Below are positions 5,272 through 5,933 of a stretch of 5,933 bases of DNA, one piece after another (position 1 is the stretch's first letter; each line of letters opens with the position of its first letter). Made by a program: the position numbers and the translations under genes. The DNA is taken from assembly GCA_030640045.1 (NCBI GenBank), contig DAOWKF010000073.1:1-5933 (forward strand). Reading direction: 5' to 3'. The notes beneath the pieces are model-generated. The model saw only the letters and a list, made by a program, of their open reading frames with translations. It ran no database searches and was not told the DNA's origin. Source of the DNA: Candidatus Omnitrophota bacterium. Lineage in GTDB: Bacteria > NPL-UPA2 > BS750m-G34.

Positions 5272-5915
5272 TACATTTCTGACCTCATTGCTTCAGCAGG
5301 AACCATCTTCGCCGCTTGCGAGGCGGGGAAAAAGGCTCCGATGACGGATATAACTACCCCTATGACCAGAGCCGCCAGGGCATAACCCATGAACTGTAGC
5401 TTTGGGAAAGTGGGGATGACCTGTCCTCCGTATCTGAGAAGACTTGCCATGATGACGAAGCTGCCCCCGACTATCACTCCGATGAAGGAGCCGACCAGCC
5501 CCTGGAAGAGGGATTCCAGCAGAAATAGTTTCCAGATGAAAGTGTCAAGTGCCCCAAGGCATTTCATGGTGCCTATCTCACGGTATCTTTCGGTAACGGA
5601 CATAAGCATCGCGTTGGTTATTCCTACCACGCATACAAGGAGAGACAAACTCACCAGCCATATCTGCTGGGCGCTGGATTCTTCCTCTTCTTCCCGGAGG
5701 ATAGTACTTATTTCGATACTGCCTTTCTCAATAAGTCCCTTATTAACCAGGTTGGTTGTAAAGATCGACATTAGAAATGCTATGCCGAGAATAACCCCGC
5801 CCGTGGTTATTATTGACCGCCAGAACCTGATGCGGAGACTCTTGAAACTTATCTCTAACGCCTTTTTCAAAGGAAGAACTATCTGCCGCTGGATTTTTTC
5901 CTTTTCATCAGCCAT
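5271..5915 (-). CDS. Compact FtsX/MacB-type ABC transporter permease
   Basis: The 214-residue membrane protein has a basic cytoplasmic N-terminus with an amphipathic stretch (KKALEISFKSLRIRFWRS, 17-34) and four predicted helices: about 34-54, 83-107, 131-160 and 175-197. The C-terminal part is a clear FtsX-like domain: VGITNAMLMSVTERYREIGTMKCLGA (97-122), whose REIGTMKCLGA segment is the likely ATPase-contacting coupling helix, and the closing FFPASQAAKMVPAEAMR (195-211). MacB and LolC/E relatives are about 400 residues with a roughly 200-residue periplasmic domain between helices 1 and 2; here only about 28 residues (55-82) with EEEEE occupy that place. No break or stop suggests a degraded gene, so it looks like a true minimal form. 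ATG 5915 has AAGGGG (5930-5925) 9 nt upstream. The ATPase gene follows 63 bp downstream. Substrate unknown. Confidence 0.9.
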   Translation of the reverse strand: MADEKEKIQRQIVLPLKKALEISFKSLRIRFWRSIITTGGVILGIAFLMSIFTTNLVNKGLIEKGSIEISTILREEEEESSAQQIWLVSLSLLVCVVGITNAMLMSVTERYREIGTMKCLGALDTFIWKLFLLESLFQGLVGSFIGVIVGGSFVIMASLLRYGGQVIPTFPKLQFMGYALAALVIGVVISVIGAFFPASQAAKMVPAEAMRSEM

Positions 5916-5924
5916 TTTTTCTTA

Positions 5925-5930
5925 CCCCTT
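5925..5930 (-). promoter_or_regulatory. Ribosome binding site of the permease gene
   Basis: AAGGGG on the minus strand, 9 nt before ATG 5915. It confirms that the permease starts in the window and that its short N-terminus is complete. Confidence 0.7.
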
Positions 5931-5933
5931 CTC

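Noticed and set aside
1..5933. CRISPR, transposon, tRNA, rRNA, riboswitch or phage-defence module
   Set aside because: I read both strands and saw no repeat-spacer pattern, terminal inverted repeats with transposase, tRNA cloverleaf or defence-protein motifs; almost all sequence is covered by housekeeping-type genes.

Overview
The window is ordinary, densely coded bacterial chromosome of moderately low GC. It holds seven protein genes, no RNA genes, no mobile elements and no CRISPR array. A secreted SurA-type foldase and a LolD/MacB-type ABC pair indicate a Gram-negative (diderm) cell. The gene order surA-pdxA-rsmA is the one known from the E. coli lptD-surA-pdxA-rsmA-apaGH cluster, but the protein sequences are divergent from enterobacteria. 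My guess, by feel and unproven, is an uncultivated diderm lineage such as Omnitrophota or a deltaproteobacterium-like group.

Left half (1-3148, minus strand): one tightly packed operon read right to left. It encodes a family 2 polyprenyl-phosphate-type glycosyltransferase with two C-terminal membrane helices, a SurA-like peptidyl-prolyl isomerase, PdxA (pyridoxal phosphate synthesis) and RsmA/KsgA (16S rRNA dimethylation, cut by the window edge). Each downstream gene starts inside the end of the gene before it (overlaps of 11, 1 and 1 nt). The inferred starts are GTG, ATT and GTG, none with a convincing Shine-Dalgarno site, so translation is probably coupled. The inferred ATT start of pdxA is the most notable point: the nearest ordinary start would remove the first 74 residues, including the conserved GDVAGIGPE segment.

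Centre (3149-3241): a short divergent promoter region. On the plus strand TTGACA and TATACT are separated by exactly 17 nt. A weaker minus-strand promoter shares the same -35 bases. The plus-strand promoter lies so close to the diguanylate cyclase ATG (3242) that its mRNA should be nearly leaderless. The gene (3242-4456) encodes a membrane-anchored GAF-GGDEF protein with intact catalytic and product-inhibition motifs.

Right part (4467-5915, minus strand): an ABC transporter pair, an unusually small FtsX/MacB-type permease followed by a LolD/MacB-type ATPase, both with strong G-rich ribosome binding sites. They are separated by 63 bp containing four copies of a heptamer repeat. This operon converges on the diguanylate cyclase gene with only 10 bp between stop codons. 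I see no dedicated defence, mobile or secondary-metabolite system here; the interest lies in start-codon use, the shared promoter and the compact permease.
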